Assembly (NCBI RefSeq): GCF_009296315.1
Contig: NZ_WHLY01000002.1
Span: 1,240,001-1,304,000 of the forward strand
Direction: 5' to 3'
Source: Salmonirosea aquatica
Lineage (GTDB): Bacteria; Bacteroidota; Bacteroidia; Cytophagales; Spirosomataceae
DNA: 64,000 bases
Shown here: positions 43,864 through 52,710 of the stretch, in pieces
Layout of the letters: each line of letters begins with the position of its first letter
Numbering within the stretch: the stretch's first letter is position 1
Notes under the pieces: model-generated
What the model was told of the DNA's origin: nothing
Database searches by the model: none
Seen by the model: the letters and a program-made list of their open reading frames with translations, nothing else
Position numbers and translations under genes: made by a program

Positions 43864-44796
43864 ATGAAGCAATTATTCCTACTCGTAAGCCTTTTTAGTA
43901 TTTACGGCCTTTCGATATCCAGCCATGCGCAATCGGTTCAGGCCACAAAAGAGGCCATCGCAGCTTACTCTCAGGAATGGAAAGGGGAGCGCTCGGCCGA
44001 TGGACGCCCGCGCGTATCGGACGACCTCGTGCGCCGCGCCCGCAATATTTCGCTCGAAGAAGCCTGGGGGGTACTGCGCAACGAAGGGTACCACAACCAG
44101 TTTGTGGGTGACTGGAAAATCATGCGCCCCGAACAACCGATGGCGGGCCGCGCCCTGACGGTAACTTACCTACCTTCGCGGCCCGATATGGAAAACCCGA
44201 TCAAAGAGCAGGGTAAAAAAGAAAAACGCAGCGGCGCCAGCAACTCCTGGCCCATCGATATGCTGCAGGAAGGCGATATTTATATTGCCGACGGCTTTGG
44301 CAAAATTCAGGATGGTACCCTGATTGGTGACAACCTGGGCAACTCAATTTATGCCAAATCGAAAAACGGCGTTATTTTTGACGGCTCGGTGCGCGACCTG
44401 GAAGGCCTAAAAGCCATCGAGGGGTTCAACGCCTGGGTGCGCGGCTACGATCCGTCCTACATTCAGGGCATGGTGGTGGGCTGCATCAACTGCCCTACCC
44501 GGATCGGACGCGCCACGGTGCTTCCGGGCGATCTGATTCTGGCCAAGGAGGAAGGCATTGTCTTTATTCCGGCGCATCTGGCTGAGAAAGTGGTTGTTAA
44601 TTCAGAATTCATTTCGTTGAAAGATAAATTCGGCCACCTGCGGCTCCGCGAAGGCAAGTATACCCCTGGCGAAATCGATACCCGTTGGACCGATACCATC
44701 AAGGCGGATTTTTTGAAATGGGTAGCCGACAACCCCAAAGAGGTACCTATGACCAAGCAGCAGCTGGATGAGTTCCTGAAAGGTCGTACGTGGTAG
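43864..44796 (+). CDS. Exported RraA-family protein (HMG/CHA-aldolase-like)
   Basis: A 310-residue protein with a Sec signal peptide (KQLFLLVSLFSIYGLSISSHAQ) and an RraA-fold domain. The class II pyruvate aldolase motif D-X20-R-D is complete: D156 in IGDNLGN, then R177-D178 in GSVRDLEG. Family members cleave 4-hydroxy-4-methyl-2-oxoglutarate-type acids or decarboxylate oxaloacetate with a divalent metal. Such enzymes are normally cytoplasmic, so the signal peptide is notable. It is divergent from the enolase-superfamily gene and upstream of the PfkB kinase gene. An aldol cleavage of a dehydrated sugar acid is a plausible role. Confidence 0.83.
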   Translation: MKQLFLLVSLFSIYGLSISSHAQSVQATKEAIAAYSQEWKGERSADGRPRVSDDLVRRARNISLEEAWGVLRNEGYHNQFVGDWKIMRPEQPMAGRALTVTYLPSRPDMENPIKEQGKKEKRSGASNSWPIDMLQEGDIYIADGFGKIQDGTLIGDNLGNSIYAKSKNGVIFDGSVRDLEGLKAIEGFNAWVRGYDPSYIQGMVVGCINCPTRIGRATVLPGDLILAKEEGIVFIPAHLAEKVVVNSEFISLKDKFGHLRLREGKYTPGEIDTRWTDTIKADFLKWVADNPKEVPMTKQQLDEFLKGRTW

Positions 44797-44900
44797 TTTT
44801 ATAATTTTGGCAGGATCGCTCGTGCGATGAGTGAATCGTGCAAATACCTGTTCACTCATCGCACGCCCTTCACAACTCACTCAATCTCTCATTACAATTC

Positions 44901-45902
44901 ATGCAGGAAAGCGAAGTCCATTATATTTTTGAAAAAATAAGCAGCCTGCGGGTTGGCGTGATTGGTGATTTTGCCGTGGATTTTTATTATGACCTGCAAA
45001 AAAAAACGGGTGAAATTTCCCTCGAAACCCGACGGGAGGTGTGGTGGGGACGCCAGCCGCGCACTTCGCTCGGGGCCGCGGGCAATGTGGTGCAGAACCT
45101 GGCCGCCCTGGGTGTAGGTACCCTGAAGGTATTCGGAGCTGTGGGGCGGGATGTCTATGGCCGCGAAATGCTGCATCTGATGCAGAAGCTGGGCGTGGAT
45201 ACCGCCGGAATCCGGATACAGGACGAAGGCTGGGAAACCTGCGCCTACACCAAGCCACTGCACCAGGGTACCGAGCTCAACCGCGTGGACTTCGGCACTC
45301 ACAACCTACTCAGCAAAGAGGGCTTTGAAAAAATCCTGAAAAGTCTGAAAGCCCAGATGGCGCATCTGGACATCCTGATCATCAATCAGCAGTTTGCCTC
45401 GCCCCTCATAACCCAGGAGCGCGTGGAGTTGCTGAACACCCTGGCCACCGTGTACCCACAGGTGTATATTCTGGCCGACATGCGTACCTACGGGCTGGCC
45501 TTGCGCGGCATGACGCTGAAAGTAAATACCGAAGAAATGGGCCGCCTCCTGGAAGTAGCAGGACACGAAAGCTGGACCACCGACGAATGTACCTTTTACG
45601 GGCATCAACTCTCCGACCACGTGCAGGGTCCGGTGCTGATCACGCGCGGCGAACAAGGCATGCAGTACGTACACGCCAGCGGCGTACACCAGAGTGCGGC
45701 CCTGACGCTGGAAGGCGAACTGGACACCGTCGGCGCGGGCGATACCAGCGTAGCAGCTTTCGCAGCTTGCGCCGGAGCCAGGGTACCTGTGCTGGAAACA
45801 CTGGCCCTGGCCAATCTGGCGGCCGCCGTCACGGTCCAGAAAATCAACCAGACGGGTACCGCCACCCGGGACGAAATCATTGAACTGATCCGCACAGTTT
45901 AA
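44901..45902 (+). CDS. PfkB-family carbohydrate kinase (RfaE/HldE-like)
   Basis: A 333-residue sugar kinase of the PfkB/ribokinase family. The N-terminal part (LRVGVIGDFAVDFYYDL, TSLGAAGNVVQNLAALGV) binds sugar, and the C-terminal signature ELDTVGAGDTSVAAFAA holds the catalytic Asp and anion hole. It is closest in look to the kinase domain of HldE-type proteins but has no cytidylyltransferase domain. It is cytoplasmic. The frame is open from 44838, but the ATG at 44901 gives the normal start. The epimerase gene follows at 93 bases. It probably phosphorylates a sugar released by the locus. Confidence 0.85.
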   Translation: MQESEVHYIFEKISSLRVGVIGDFAVDFYYDLQKKTGEISLETRREVWWGRQPRTSLGAAGNVVQNLAALGVGTLKVFGAVGRDVYGREMLHLMQKLGVDTAGIRIQDEGWETCAYTKPLHQGTELNRVDFGTHNLLSKEGFEKILKSLKAQMAHLDILIINQQFASPLITQERVELLNTLATVYPQVYILADMRTYGLALRGMTLKVNTEEMGRLLEVAGHESWTTDECTFYGHQLSDHVQGPVLITRGEQGMQYVHASGVHQSAALTLEGELDTVGAGDTSVAAFAACAGARVPVLETLALANLAAAVTVQKINQTGTATRDEIIELIRTV

Positions 45903-45994
45903 AAAAATGAGCAGAACTGGATTGCCCACGTACAGGTACCTTCCTTTCTTCTCACACCCCTCAATTTCTCATTCACTCAATCATTTATTCAAAA

Positions 45995-47257
45995 TTGAAA
46001 AAACTGCAAACCTACCGCGACGAAGCTTACCATCATCTGACTCAGGAACTACTCCCCTTCTGGGAAACCCGCTGCGTGGACCGGGAGAACGGTGGCTTCA
46101 TCACCCACTTCGATAAAGACGGAAACGACTCCGGCGAAGATGAAAAATCACTTATCGCCCAAAGCCGTACGGTATTCACCTTCTCTTCGGCCCACCGGGC
46201 AGGTTACGGCGACGGTCGCTTTGCCGACATTGCCCGCCACGGCGTCGATTTCATGCTCAATACAATGTGGGATCCGGAACATGGTGGCTTCTACTGGCTG
46301 ATGAACCGCAAGGGCGAGGTCACGATCGACGAGAAAATCGTGTACGGCCACAGCTTTGCCATCTACTCCCTCAGTGAATATACCCTGGCCACGGGCGACC
46401 CGCGCGGTCTGGAATACGCCGAAAAAGTTTTTGACCTGCTGCAAAAATATGCCGTGGATACCTACTACGGCGGGTACTTTGAAATGTTCCACCGCGACTG
46501 GACGCTCAAAGGGCCCGGCTCGGCGGGCGGCGACCGTAAAACGCTCGATGCCCACATGCACCTCATGGAAGCATTCACGACCCTCTACGAAGCCAGCGGC
46601 CGGGAAATTCACCGCCGCAAGCTGTTGGAAATGATCGAGCTGCTGATCCATAGAGTTACGCACCCCGAATACGGAACGGGCATCCCGCAGTTCTGGGCCG
46701 ACTGGCGCGTGGCGCCGCAGATCAAGTTCGACATCATTTGGGGCTGGGACCGGTTCAGTGAGGACGGTCAAAAGAGCGCCGCCGAGGACAATACGTCTTA
46801 CGGCCACAATGTAGAATTTGCCTGGCTGCTCATGCACGCCCTCGACGTGCTGGGCATTCCGTATAGCCAGTACGAAAACCAGCTTCTGCAATCGTTCCGG
46901 CACGCCATCGCGCACGGCATCGACTGGGAGTACGGTGGCGTGTACGTGGAAGGTTCCCACGCGGGTGAAGTGTACGACCGCGAAAAAGAATTCTGGCAGC
47001 AGGCCGAGGTACTCATCGGGATGCTGGATGCCTACCGGGTGTATGGCGACGAAAAGTACCTGGAAGCCTACGACGCCACGCATCGGTTCGTTTTCGATAA
47101 GATGATCGCGCACGAAGTAGGCGAATGGAAGCCGCTGCTGACCCGACAGGGTGAACCCATCTGGACGCACATGAGCCATTCATGGAAAGTCAACTACCAC
47201 AGCGTGCGGGCCATGGTGCAGAGCATCGTGCGGCTGGATAAGTTACTGGCTCAGTAA
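45995..47257 (+). CDS. AGE-family sugar epimerase/isomerase
   Basis: A 420-residue N-acylglucosamine 2-epimerase superfamily protein, an (alpha/alpha)6 barrel that interconverts sugars at C2 (N-acetylglucosamine 2-epimerase, cellobiose 2-epimerase or mannose isomerase). Motifs RTVFTFSSAHRAG, DPEHGGFYWLMN, DAHMHLMEAFTTLYEA, GHNVEFAWLLMHA and MSHSWKVNYHSVRAM contain the catalytic His residues. The start must be TTG (45995), since no ATG or GTG lies before the conserved YRDEAYHHL region. The lack of a signal peptide makes it cytoplasmic. The length and the GHNVEFAWLL form slightly favour the cellobiose-2-epimerase subgroup. Confidence 0.87.
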   Translation: MKKLQTYRDEAYHHLTQELLPFWETRCVDRENGGFITHFDKDGNDSGEDEKSLIAQSRTVFTFSSAHRAGYGDGRFADIARHGVDFMLNTMWDPEHGGFYWLMNRKGEVTIDEKIVYGHSFAIYSLSEYTLATGDPRGLEYAEKVFDLLQKYAVDTYYGGYFEMFHRDWTLKGPGSAGGDRKTLDAHMHLMEAFTTLYEASGREIHRRKLLEMIELLIHRVTHPEYGTGIPQFWADWRVAPQIKFDIIWGWDRFSEDGQKSAAEDNTSYGHNVEFAWLLMHALDVLGIPYSQYENQLLQSFRHAIAHGIDWEYGGVYVEGSHAGEVYDREKEFWQQAEVLIGMLDAYRVYGDEKYLEAYDATHRFVFDKMIAHEVGEWKPLLTRQGEPIWTHMSHSWKVNYHSVRAMVQSIVRLDKLLAQ

Positions 47258-47292
47258 ATGTAACATAGGCTATTGCTGCCGGACTAGAAATG

Positions 47293-47330
47293 CCAGAGCC
47301 TCCCCAATTTTAAAATCGGGGAGGCTCTGG
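47293..47330 (+). terminator. Long hairpin after the epimerase gene
   Basis: CCAGAGCCTCCCC pairs with GGGGAGGCTCTGG, and the centre ATTTTAAAAT is itself self-complementary; only one mismatch interrupts a near-perfect 38-base palindrome. There is no following T run, but it lies 35 bases after the stop. Confidence 0.65.
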
Positions 47331-47455
47331 TGTTAAAAGATCGCTTTTTTTATCCCCATAGGTACCTTTGAGAAATTTCACAGAACGCATAAGGCATAAC
47401 ATCCGTTCTTGGTGGGTACCCATTCAGATTCTGTTCTCCAAAATACCAACATGGC

Positions 47456-48064
47456 ATGGTTGAAGCGATAAAGACCTTTTTTTTCATGATCGCCGTTATT
47501 GACCCGATTGGCTCCATACCCGTGTTCCTGGAGGCCACCAAACAATTTAACAATAAAGAAAAAAAGAAAATCGCCTTGCGGGCCAGCGTCATTGCGGCTC
47601 TGATCCTCGTATTCTTCATTGTGGTTGGCCAGGTGATTATGGAAGCCATGCACATTTCGCTGGATGCCTTCCAGATTTCCGGGGGCGTCATTCTGTTCCT
47701 GTTTGCCCTTACCATGGTTTTTGGAGAAGGTAAGCCGGCCGAAGAAAAGCACCTGATCAAGGATTACAAGCACGTCACTATCTTTCCCATCGCCCTTCCT
47801 TCGCTGGCCTCGCCCGGAGCCATTATGGCGGTGGTACTTCTCACCGATAACCACCTATACACGATCGAGGAGCAAGCGCTCACTACCCTGAATGTACTAT
47901 TAGTAATGAGCCTTACCTGCTTTTTATTATTGACAGCCAGCAAGATACAGGATCGTATCGGTGAGTCGGCCATTACGGTCATCAGTAAGATCATGGGGTT
48001 GATTCTGGCCTCTTTTGCCATGCAGAGCATTCTGTCGGGCATCAAAGGCTCTTTTAACTTATAG
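47456..48064 (+). CDS. MarC-family (UPF0056) integral membrane protein
   Basis: A 202-residue inner-membrane protein with six hydrophobic spans (FFFMIAVIDPIGSIPVFLEA, VIAALILVFFIVVGQVI, GGVILFLFALTMVFG, LNVLLVMSLTCFLLLTA, IMGLILASFAMQSILSG). The motif DPIGSIPVF in the first span and FPIALPSLASPGAI in the middle are diagnostic of MarC/UPF0056. Its function is unknown; an older link of MarC to antibiotic resistance has not held up. It is transcribed alone after the hairpin that closes the sugar locus. Confidence 0.88.
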   Translation: MVEAIKTFFFMIAVIDPIGSIPVFLEATKQFNNKEKKKIALRASVIAALILVFFIVVGQVIMEAMHISLDAFQISGGVILFLFALTMVFGEGKPAEEKHLIKDYKHVTIFPIALPSLASPGAIMAVVLLTDNHLYTIEEQALTTLNVLLVMSLTCFLLLTASKIQDRIGESAITVISKIMGLILASFAMQSILSGIKGSFNL

Positions 48065-48213
48065 GAAACACTGCGCAATAATATTCCCATTTCGTCCCCG
48101 AATGGCCCATTTTCCGCTCTCGAATCGCTCGACTGGGGGTGGAATAATCTTTTTACATGAGATAGTATAGTTTTTCAAAGTACCATTTACCACTAAATTT
48201 AAAATTAACTGTC

Positions 48214-48399
48214 ATGAACGAGCAAACCATAAAAGGAAATTGGAACGAAATGAAAGGTAAGTTGAAGCAAAAGTATGGCGAACTTACCGACGACGACCTA
48301 ACCTACGCCGAAGGAAAAGAAGACGAAACCTGGGGTAAAATCCAGCAGAAAGTAGGCAAAACCAAAGACGAAATCAAGAAAGAAATAGCCGACCTATAA
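48214..48399 (+). CDS. CsbD-family stress protein
   Basis: A 61-residue CsbD-like protein. It is highly charged and helical ([20 protein letters not shown], then [18 protein letters not shown]), exactly the family pattern. Members build up under general stress; the molecular role is not known. It is a single gene with its own terminator. Confidence 0.93.
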   Translation: MNEQTIKGNWNEMKGKLKQKYGELTDDDLTYAEGKEDETWGKIQQKVGKTKDEIKKEIADL

Positions 48400-48434
48400 T
48401 GTGTCGAATTGCACTTCATTAATGAAAAGTACAG

Positions 48435-48468
48435 AACCCCCGAAGCACCTCGCTTCGGGGGTTTTTGC
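48435..48468 (+). terminator. Terminator of the csbD-like gene
   Basis: AACCCCCGAAGC / GCTTCGGGGGTT with a five-base loop, then TTTG, 36 bases after the stop. Confidence 0.9.
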
Positions 48469-48573
48469 GTATTGTATAGTCGTCCGCACGAAAGCGTAAC
48501 AAAACCATAATGGAAATATTTTGGAGTCTTAGGGCGGGGTCGTTTGCTTTGAAACCCCAAACAGACCGCCTTC

Positions 48574-48687
48574 ATGAAGTACCTTTTCGAGGATATCGTC
48601 TTTCACCTCCGCCGTAGCAGCAGTAGCCGGGCACTTCTTTTCTTTTTGCTCGCTATCCTGGTTATTGAATGTTTCCTGCGGCTTTGA
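48574..48687 (+). CDS. Possible small membrane peptide (37 residues)
   Basis: An ATG-started frame of 37 codons: an N-terminal part with Arg and Ser (FHLRRSSSSRALL) and a hydrophobic stretch LLFFLLAILVIECFLRL that could span the membrane. The gap 48400-48744 otherwise holds only the csbD terminator. There is no homology that I recognise. It may be chance. Confidence 0.3.
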   Translation: MKYLFEDIVFHLRRSSSSRALLFFLLAILVIECFLRL

Positions 48688-48744
48688 GTAAATATTGCTT
48701 TCTGATGGATTTGGTAGGGTAGCACCATCCTACGTTTACGATCC

Positions 48745-49218
48745 ATGACGGTCAGTCAACTGATTTTTTTCTCACTACTCATGCTGGCCTGTGGGTCTGC
48801 ACCTTCGCAACATCAAAATACCACGGACCATTCCGGTCCAAAACCTCTACTGAATATCCGCGACATTGCGGACCAAACCCAGGAAGATATCGCTACTATT
48901 CTGGGACCGCAGAGCAGCCTCGACCCCGAGAAAGCCGCCAGGTCACGGTGTCCAAACTGTCAGAAGTACTCCTACCAGGAGGGTACCATCGAAATCACTT
49001 ACATCAACGATATGGCCGACTGGATTACGATATACCCGCCCAAGGGTACCCCGGCCCGACAAACCCCAATTCTACTGGGCCTACCCGACACCCCTCCCGA
49101 TTCTACCAGCCCTAGCTTCTGGCGCTGGAATCAAATACCGAGTATCCAAGAATTAAGGGCTCAGCTGAACCCGGCGGGATCAGTCGAGTCGATCTATATC
49201 ATTGTGAAAACCCTGTAA
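48745..49218 (+). CDS. Small lipoprotein of unknown function
   Basis: A 157-residue protein with a lipoprotein signal (lipobox LMLAC at residues 13-17). The mature part has a CPNCQKYSYQEG segment with a C-x-x-C pair and ends VESIYIIVKTL. No family is recognised. The segment IRDIADQTQEDIATILG followed by an EITYINDMADWITIY strand looks like a small alpha/beta domain. It precedes the mprF gene by 82 bases on the same strand and could be co-transcribed with it. Confidence 0.65.
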   Translation: MTVSQLIFFSLLMLACGSAPSQHQNTTDHSGPKPLLNIRDIADQTQEDIATILGPQSSLDPEKAARSRCPNCQKYSYQEGTIEITYINDMADWITIYPPKGTPARQTPILLGLPDTPPDSTSPSFWRWNQIPSIQELRAQLNPAGSVESIYIIVKTL

Positions 49219-49300
49219 TTTTTCCCAGACATGTGGCCGTATTGCCGCAAAAAATCGTTAGTATTAGCTTCATTACCCCCTAATACACGATTGACGTTCT

Positions 49301-51907
49301 ATGACCTTGTCCACAAGACCACTTACCTTCATCACCCAAAAGGGACTCCCCTACCTCCGCGAGAATGCCAAAAGTATCGGTCAGTTTATCCTGACTATTT
49401 TCTTTGTCGGCCTGGGAATCTGGTTTATCAAACACGAGCAGGCCGAGCTGGGGCAGGTCAGGCAGTTGCTGGTCACTGCTTCGGGGCAATGGGTGGCAGC
49501 GGGCATCGCACTTACGGTAGCCTACCTCATCATTCAGGGCCTGATGTACGTAGCGTCCTTTGCGGCCATTGGTAGCCGGGTACCGCTCTACGACGCCGTG
49601 ATTCTATTCCTGAAACGTAATTTCGTCAGCGTATTCCTGCCCGCGGGCGGCATTTCGTCCCTGGCTTTTTTTACAAGCGACCTTACCAAAAAAGGCGTCA
49701 GCAAATCCCAGATCCACTTTGCGTCTTCCATTTATGCCTTTGTGGGCATCCTGTCGGTTGTGGTGGTTGCGCTGCCGGCCTTTGGGTACGCGCTGGTCCA
49801 GGGTACCCTGGGTACGGGCGAGTGGGTTGCTCTGCTCGGAATTATCGCCCTGGTAGCCGGACTGTACGGCTTGTACCGTTCCATTCTGGCCAAAGGCTTT
49901 CTCTACGAGAAACTGATCCGGTACTTCCCGGCGGCGGAACTCTACATCGAGGATTTGCTGGGCAACCGGATCGATCGCCGGCACTTTGCGCTGACGGTTT
50001 TTTACAGTGTCCTCATCGAACTGGTCGGCGTCGCGCATGTGTACATTGCGATGGTGGCCCTGCGGCTCGAGCCTTCCCTATTCGCCGCGCTGATGAGTTA
50101 CATTGTGGCCGTTATTTTTCTTATCATCTCGCCTTTTTTGCGCGGGTTGGGTGCCATCGAGGTATCCATGAGCTTTATCCTGGTGCGCTTCGGCTATACC
50201 GAGGCCGCCGCCGTATCGGTCACGTTCCTGTTCCGCTTTCTCGAGTTCTGGCTGCCGCTGTTTGCCGGGGCGGCGAGTTTTCTGTTGAAAATCAACAAAC
50301 TGCTGCTGCGCATTTTCCCGGCTTTGCTATTGTTCGTGCTGGGGGTAGTCAATATCGTGTCGGTGCTGACGCCCGCGATCAACCAGCGGCTGAGTTTTCT
50401 GAAAGGGGTACTCCCCACCGATGCCATCGAAGCCTCCAACTTCTTTGTGCTGATCGCCGGACTGTTTCTGCTCGTCACGGCAGCTTTTATGCTCAAAGGC
50501 CTGCGCATGGCCTGGTACTTTGCGGTGGTGCTGTGCGGGCTGTCAATCGTGGGTAATATCACCAAAGCCATCGACTACGAGGAGGCGATTTTTTCCTTTG
50601 TCACGCTACTCATCCTGTTGGTTTCCCGCCGCGAGTACTATGTCAAGAACAACCGCAAATTGGGCATCATCGGCGTACAAACCACCCTGCTGAGTTGCGC
50701 GGCGGTGGTACTGTATGGCTGCATCGGGTTCTATTTTTTAGACCGTAAACACTTCATCAACGATTTCAGTCTTGGCGAATCCATCCGCTACACGGTACAG
50801 AATTTTTTCCTGATCGGCTGCCGCGACCTGGTACCTCAAGATGCCTTCGCGCAGCGATTCCTGTATTCGATCAACATCAGCGGTTTTTTGTGCCTGGCCT
50901 TTCTGATCTACACCCTGGTGCGGCCCTACATCATCAAAGCCGCGGTGGAAGACGAGGACCTGGAATGGGCGCGGACAGTCCTGCAACAACACGGATGCAC
51001 CGCGCTCGATCATTTCAAGACCTATTTTGACAAGATCATTTTCAAACCCGACCACCTCGACTGCTTCATCGCCTACCGGGTTACGGGCAGCTACGCCGTG
51101 GCGCTGGAAGGGCCTGTGGGACCGAGGGAATCCTGGCGTGCTTGCGTCATCGCTTTCAACAAATTCTGCCGTGAAAGCGGATTGAAAAGCCTGTACTACC
51201 GCGTTCCGGAGGAAAATCTTGCCCTGTTTCCCAAGAAAAAGAAAATCCTGCTTGGACAGGAAGCAGTCATGGACCTCATTTCGTTTTCGCTGGAAGGGGG
51301 CGCTAAGAAATCAATCCGAAATGCCCTGAAAAAAGTATCCGAAAAAGGCTATCAGGCCCGGGTGTATCAGCCACCCATCAATGATGGGCTTTTGCAAAAA
51401 CTCAAATCCGTGTCGGACGAATGGCTGGCTGACACCGAACGTAGCGAAATTGTCTTCTCGCAGGGGATGTTCCTATGGGATGAACTGAAACAGCAGACTA
51501 TCCTGACGGTGGAGAATCCCGAAGAAAAGATCGTCGCCTTTCTGAACGTGATTCCCGACTATGCACCTGGCGAGGGTACCTATGACCTCATTCGCAAAAC
51601 CAAAGACGCCCCTGGTGGCGTGATTGATTTCATCACCGTAGAGCTGTTCAGGTACCTCAAATCGGCAGGCTATACGTCAGTCAATCTGGGGTTTGCCCCC
51701 ATGTCGGGCATCGCCGATCCACAGAACCTGCCCGAGCGCTCCATGAAATTTGCCTATGAGAAAATCCGCTCGTTTGGCCATTACAAAGGACTGCGTGATT
51801 TTAAGGATAAATTTGCCCCAACCTGGCACAACAAGTACCTGGTGTTCAATGACGACTATGACTTATTCAATATTACGACTGTTCTGGCTAAGGTGATAAA
51901 ACCGTAA
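49301..51907 (+). CDS. mprF: Phosphatidylglycerol lysyltransferase (MprF family)
   Basis: An 868-residue two-part protein. The N-terminal part (to about residue 530) has around 14 membrane spans and is the MprF flippase/UPF0104 region (FVSVFLPAGGISSLAFF, SPFLRGLGAIEVSMSFIL). The C-terminal cytoplasmic domain (from about residue 560) is the DUF2156 GNAT-like aminoacyltransferase (YRVTGSYAVALEGPVGPRE, GVIDFITVELFRYLKSAGYTSVNLGFAPMSG). It moves an amino acid, usually lysine, from aminoacyl-tRNA to phosphatidylglycerol and flips the product, making the membrane less negative and often protecting against cationic peptides. The VirJ-type hydrolase gene follows after 19 bases. Confidence 0.92.
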   Translation: MTLSTRPLTFITQKGLPYLRENAKSIGQFILTIFFVGLGIWFIKHEQAELGQVRQLLVTASGQWVAAGIALTVAYLIIQGLMYVASFAAIGSRVPLYDAVILFLKRNFVSVFLPAGGISSLAFFTSDLTKKGVSKSQIHFASSIYAFVGILSVVVVALPAFGYALVQGTLGTGEWVALLGIIALVAGLYGLYRSILAKGFLYEKLIRYFPAAELYIEDLLGNRIDRRHFALTVFYSVLIELVGVAHVYIAMVALRLEPSLFAALMSYIVAVIFLIISPFLRGLGAIEVSMSFILVRFGYTEAAAVSVTFLFRFLEFWLPLFAGAASFLLKINKLLLRIFPALLLFVLGVVNIVSVLTPAINQRLSFLKGVLPTDAIEASNFFVLIAGLFLLVTAAFMLKGLRMAWYFAVVLCGLSIVGNITKAIDYEEAIFSFVTLLILLVSRREYYVKNNRKLGIIGVQTTLLSCAAVVLYGCIGFYFLDRKHFINDFSLGESIRYTVQNFFLIGCRDLVPQDAFAQRFLYSINISGFLCLAFLIYTLVRPYIIKAAVEDEDLEWARTVLQQHGCTALDHFKTYFDKIIFKPDHLDCFIAYRVTGSYAVALEGPVGPRESWRACVIAFNKFCRESGLKSLYYRVPEENLALFPKKKKILLGQEAVMDLISFSLEGGAKKSIRNALKKVSEKGYQARVYQPPINDGLLQKLKSVSDEWLADTERSEIVFSQGMFLWDELKQQTILTVENPEEKIVAFLNVIPDYAPGEGTYDLIRKTKDAPGGVIDFITVELFRYLKSAGYTSVNLGFAPMSGIADPQNLPERSMKFAYEKIRSFGHYKGLRDFKDKFAPTWHNKYLVFNDDYDLFNITTVLAKVIKP

Positions 51908-51926
51908 TTTCAATGAGGAATTATAA

Positions 51927-52622
51927 ATGATTATGAAGAGAGTGAGATGGGTGATTCTTCTGGTTTTGATAAATCAATGGTCTATCGCGGGTTCCTTCCA
52001 TTTGCCCGCAGACCTACCCTTAACGCTGATCCCGACGTCGGTGAATAGCGAGCAGCCGCTGGTGTTTTTTATTTCGGGGGATGGCGGCTGGATCGAGTTT
52101 GACCAAAAGCTGTCGGAAACCCTCTCCCGTCGGGGGATGCCGGTTGTGGGACTGGACGCCAGGAAGTACTTCTGGAAGGAAAAAACGCCTGCCCAAACAA
52201 CCGCCGAACTGAGCGCGGCCATCGCGCAATACATGAAACGCTGGAACAAAAAGACGTTTGTGCTGCTGGGCTTTTCATTTGGCGCATCCATAGTACCTTT
52301 TGTCGCCACTCGGCTGGCACCCGACTTACAAAAATCATTACGGGTAGTCATAGCCCTTTCGCCCGACGAACGGACGGATTTTGAGGTACATCTGGCCGAT
52401 ATGCTCAACCTGGGCAACAACAAGGGCCATTACAATGTACTAGCCGAAATGACCCGAATCAAAGACTCAGGTTTGGTCTGCCTGTTTGGGCACGATGAAG
52501 ACAATGCCGTGGAAGCCAAACTCACCCAGGCTGGCATCCGGGTAGCCCATTTGCCGGGCGGCCACCACTACGATGACAATTACGGCGCGTTGGCGGAGGC
52601 CATTTCCCCGAATACGGATTAG
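51927..52622 (+). CDS. VirJ/AcvB-type hydrolase (aminoacyl-phosphatidylglycerol hydrolase family)
   Basis: A 231-residue exported alpha/beta hydrolase with a signal peptide (VRWVILLVLINQWSIAG) and a VirJ domain. Family motifs are FFISGDGGW, the nucleophile Ser in LLGFSFGASIVPF, and a late His in LPGGHHYDDNYG. AcvB/VirJ-type proteins in alphaproteobacteria remove the amino acid from lysyl-phosphatidylglycerol on the outer face of the inner membrane. Being 19 bases after mprF, it is very probably co-transcribed, so maker and remover of the same lipid are paired here. Confidence 0.85.
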   Translation: MIMKRVRWVILLVLINQWSIAGSFHLPADLPLTLIPTSVNSEQPLVFFISGDGGWIEFDQKLSETLSRRGMPVVGLDARKYFWKEKTPAQTTAELSAAIAQYMKRWNKKTFVLLGFSFGASIVPFVATRLAPDLQKSLRVVIALSPDERTDFEVHLADMLNLGNNKGHYNVLAEMTRIKDSGLVCLFGHDEDNAVEAKLTQAGIRVAHLPGGHHYDDNYGALAEAISPNTD

Positions 52623-52710
52623 TAAGCGATAGCACTTCGAGCTACCTCCGCTTTCAGAAAAGCCAAACAGCACCAGGATTTAATCGCGGACAGCTTAAAA
52701 TCCGAGCTGT

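Noticed and set aside
46148-47179. Long minus-strand open frame of 343 codons
   Set aside because: Antisense shadow of the AGE-family epimerase, which has all its His motifs on the plus strand.
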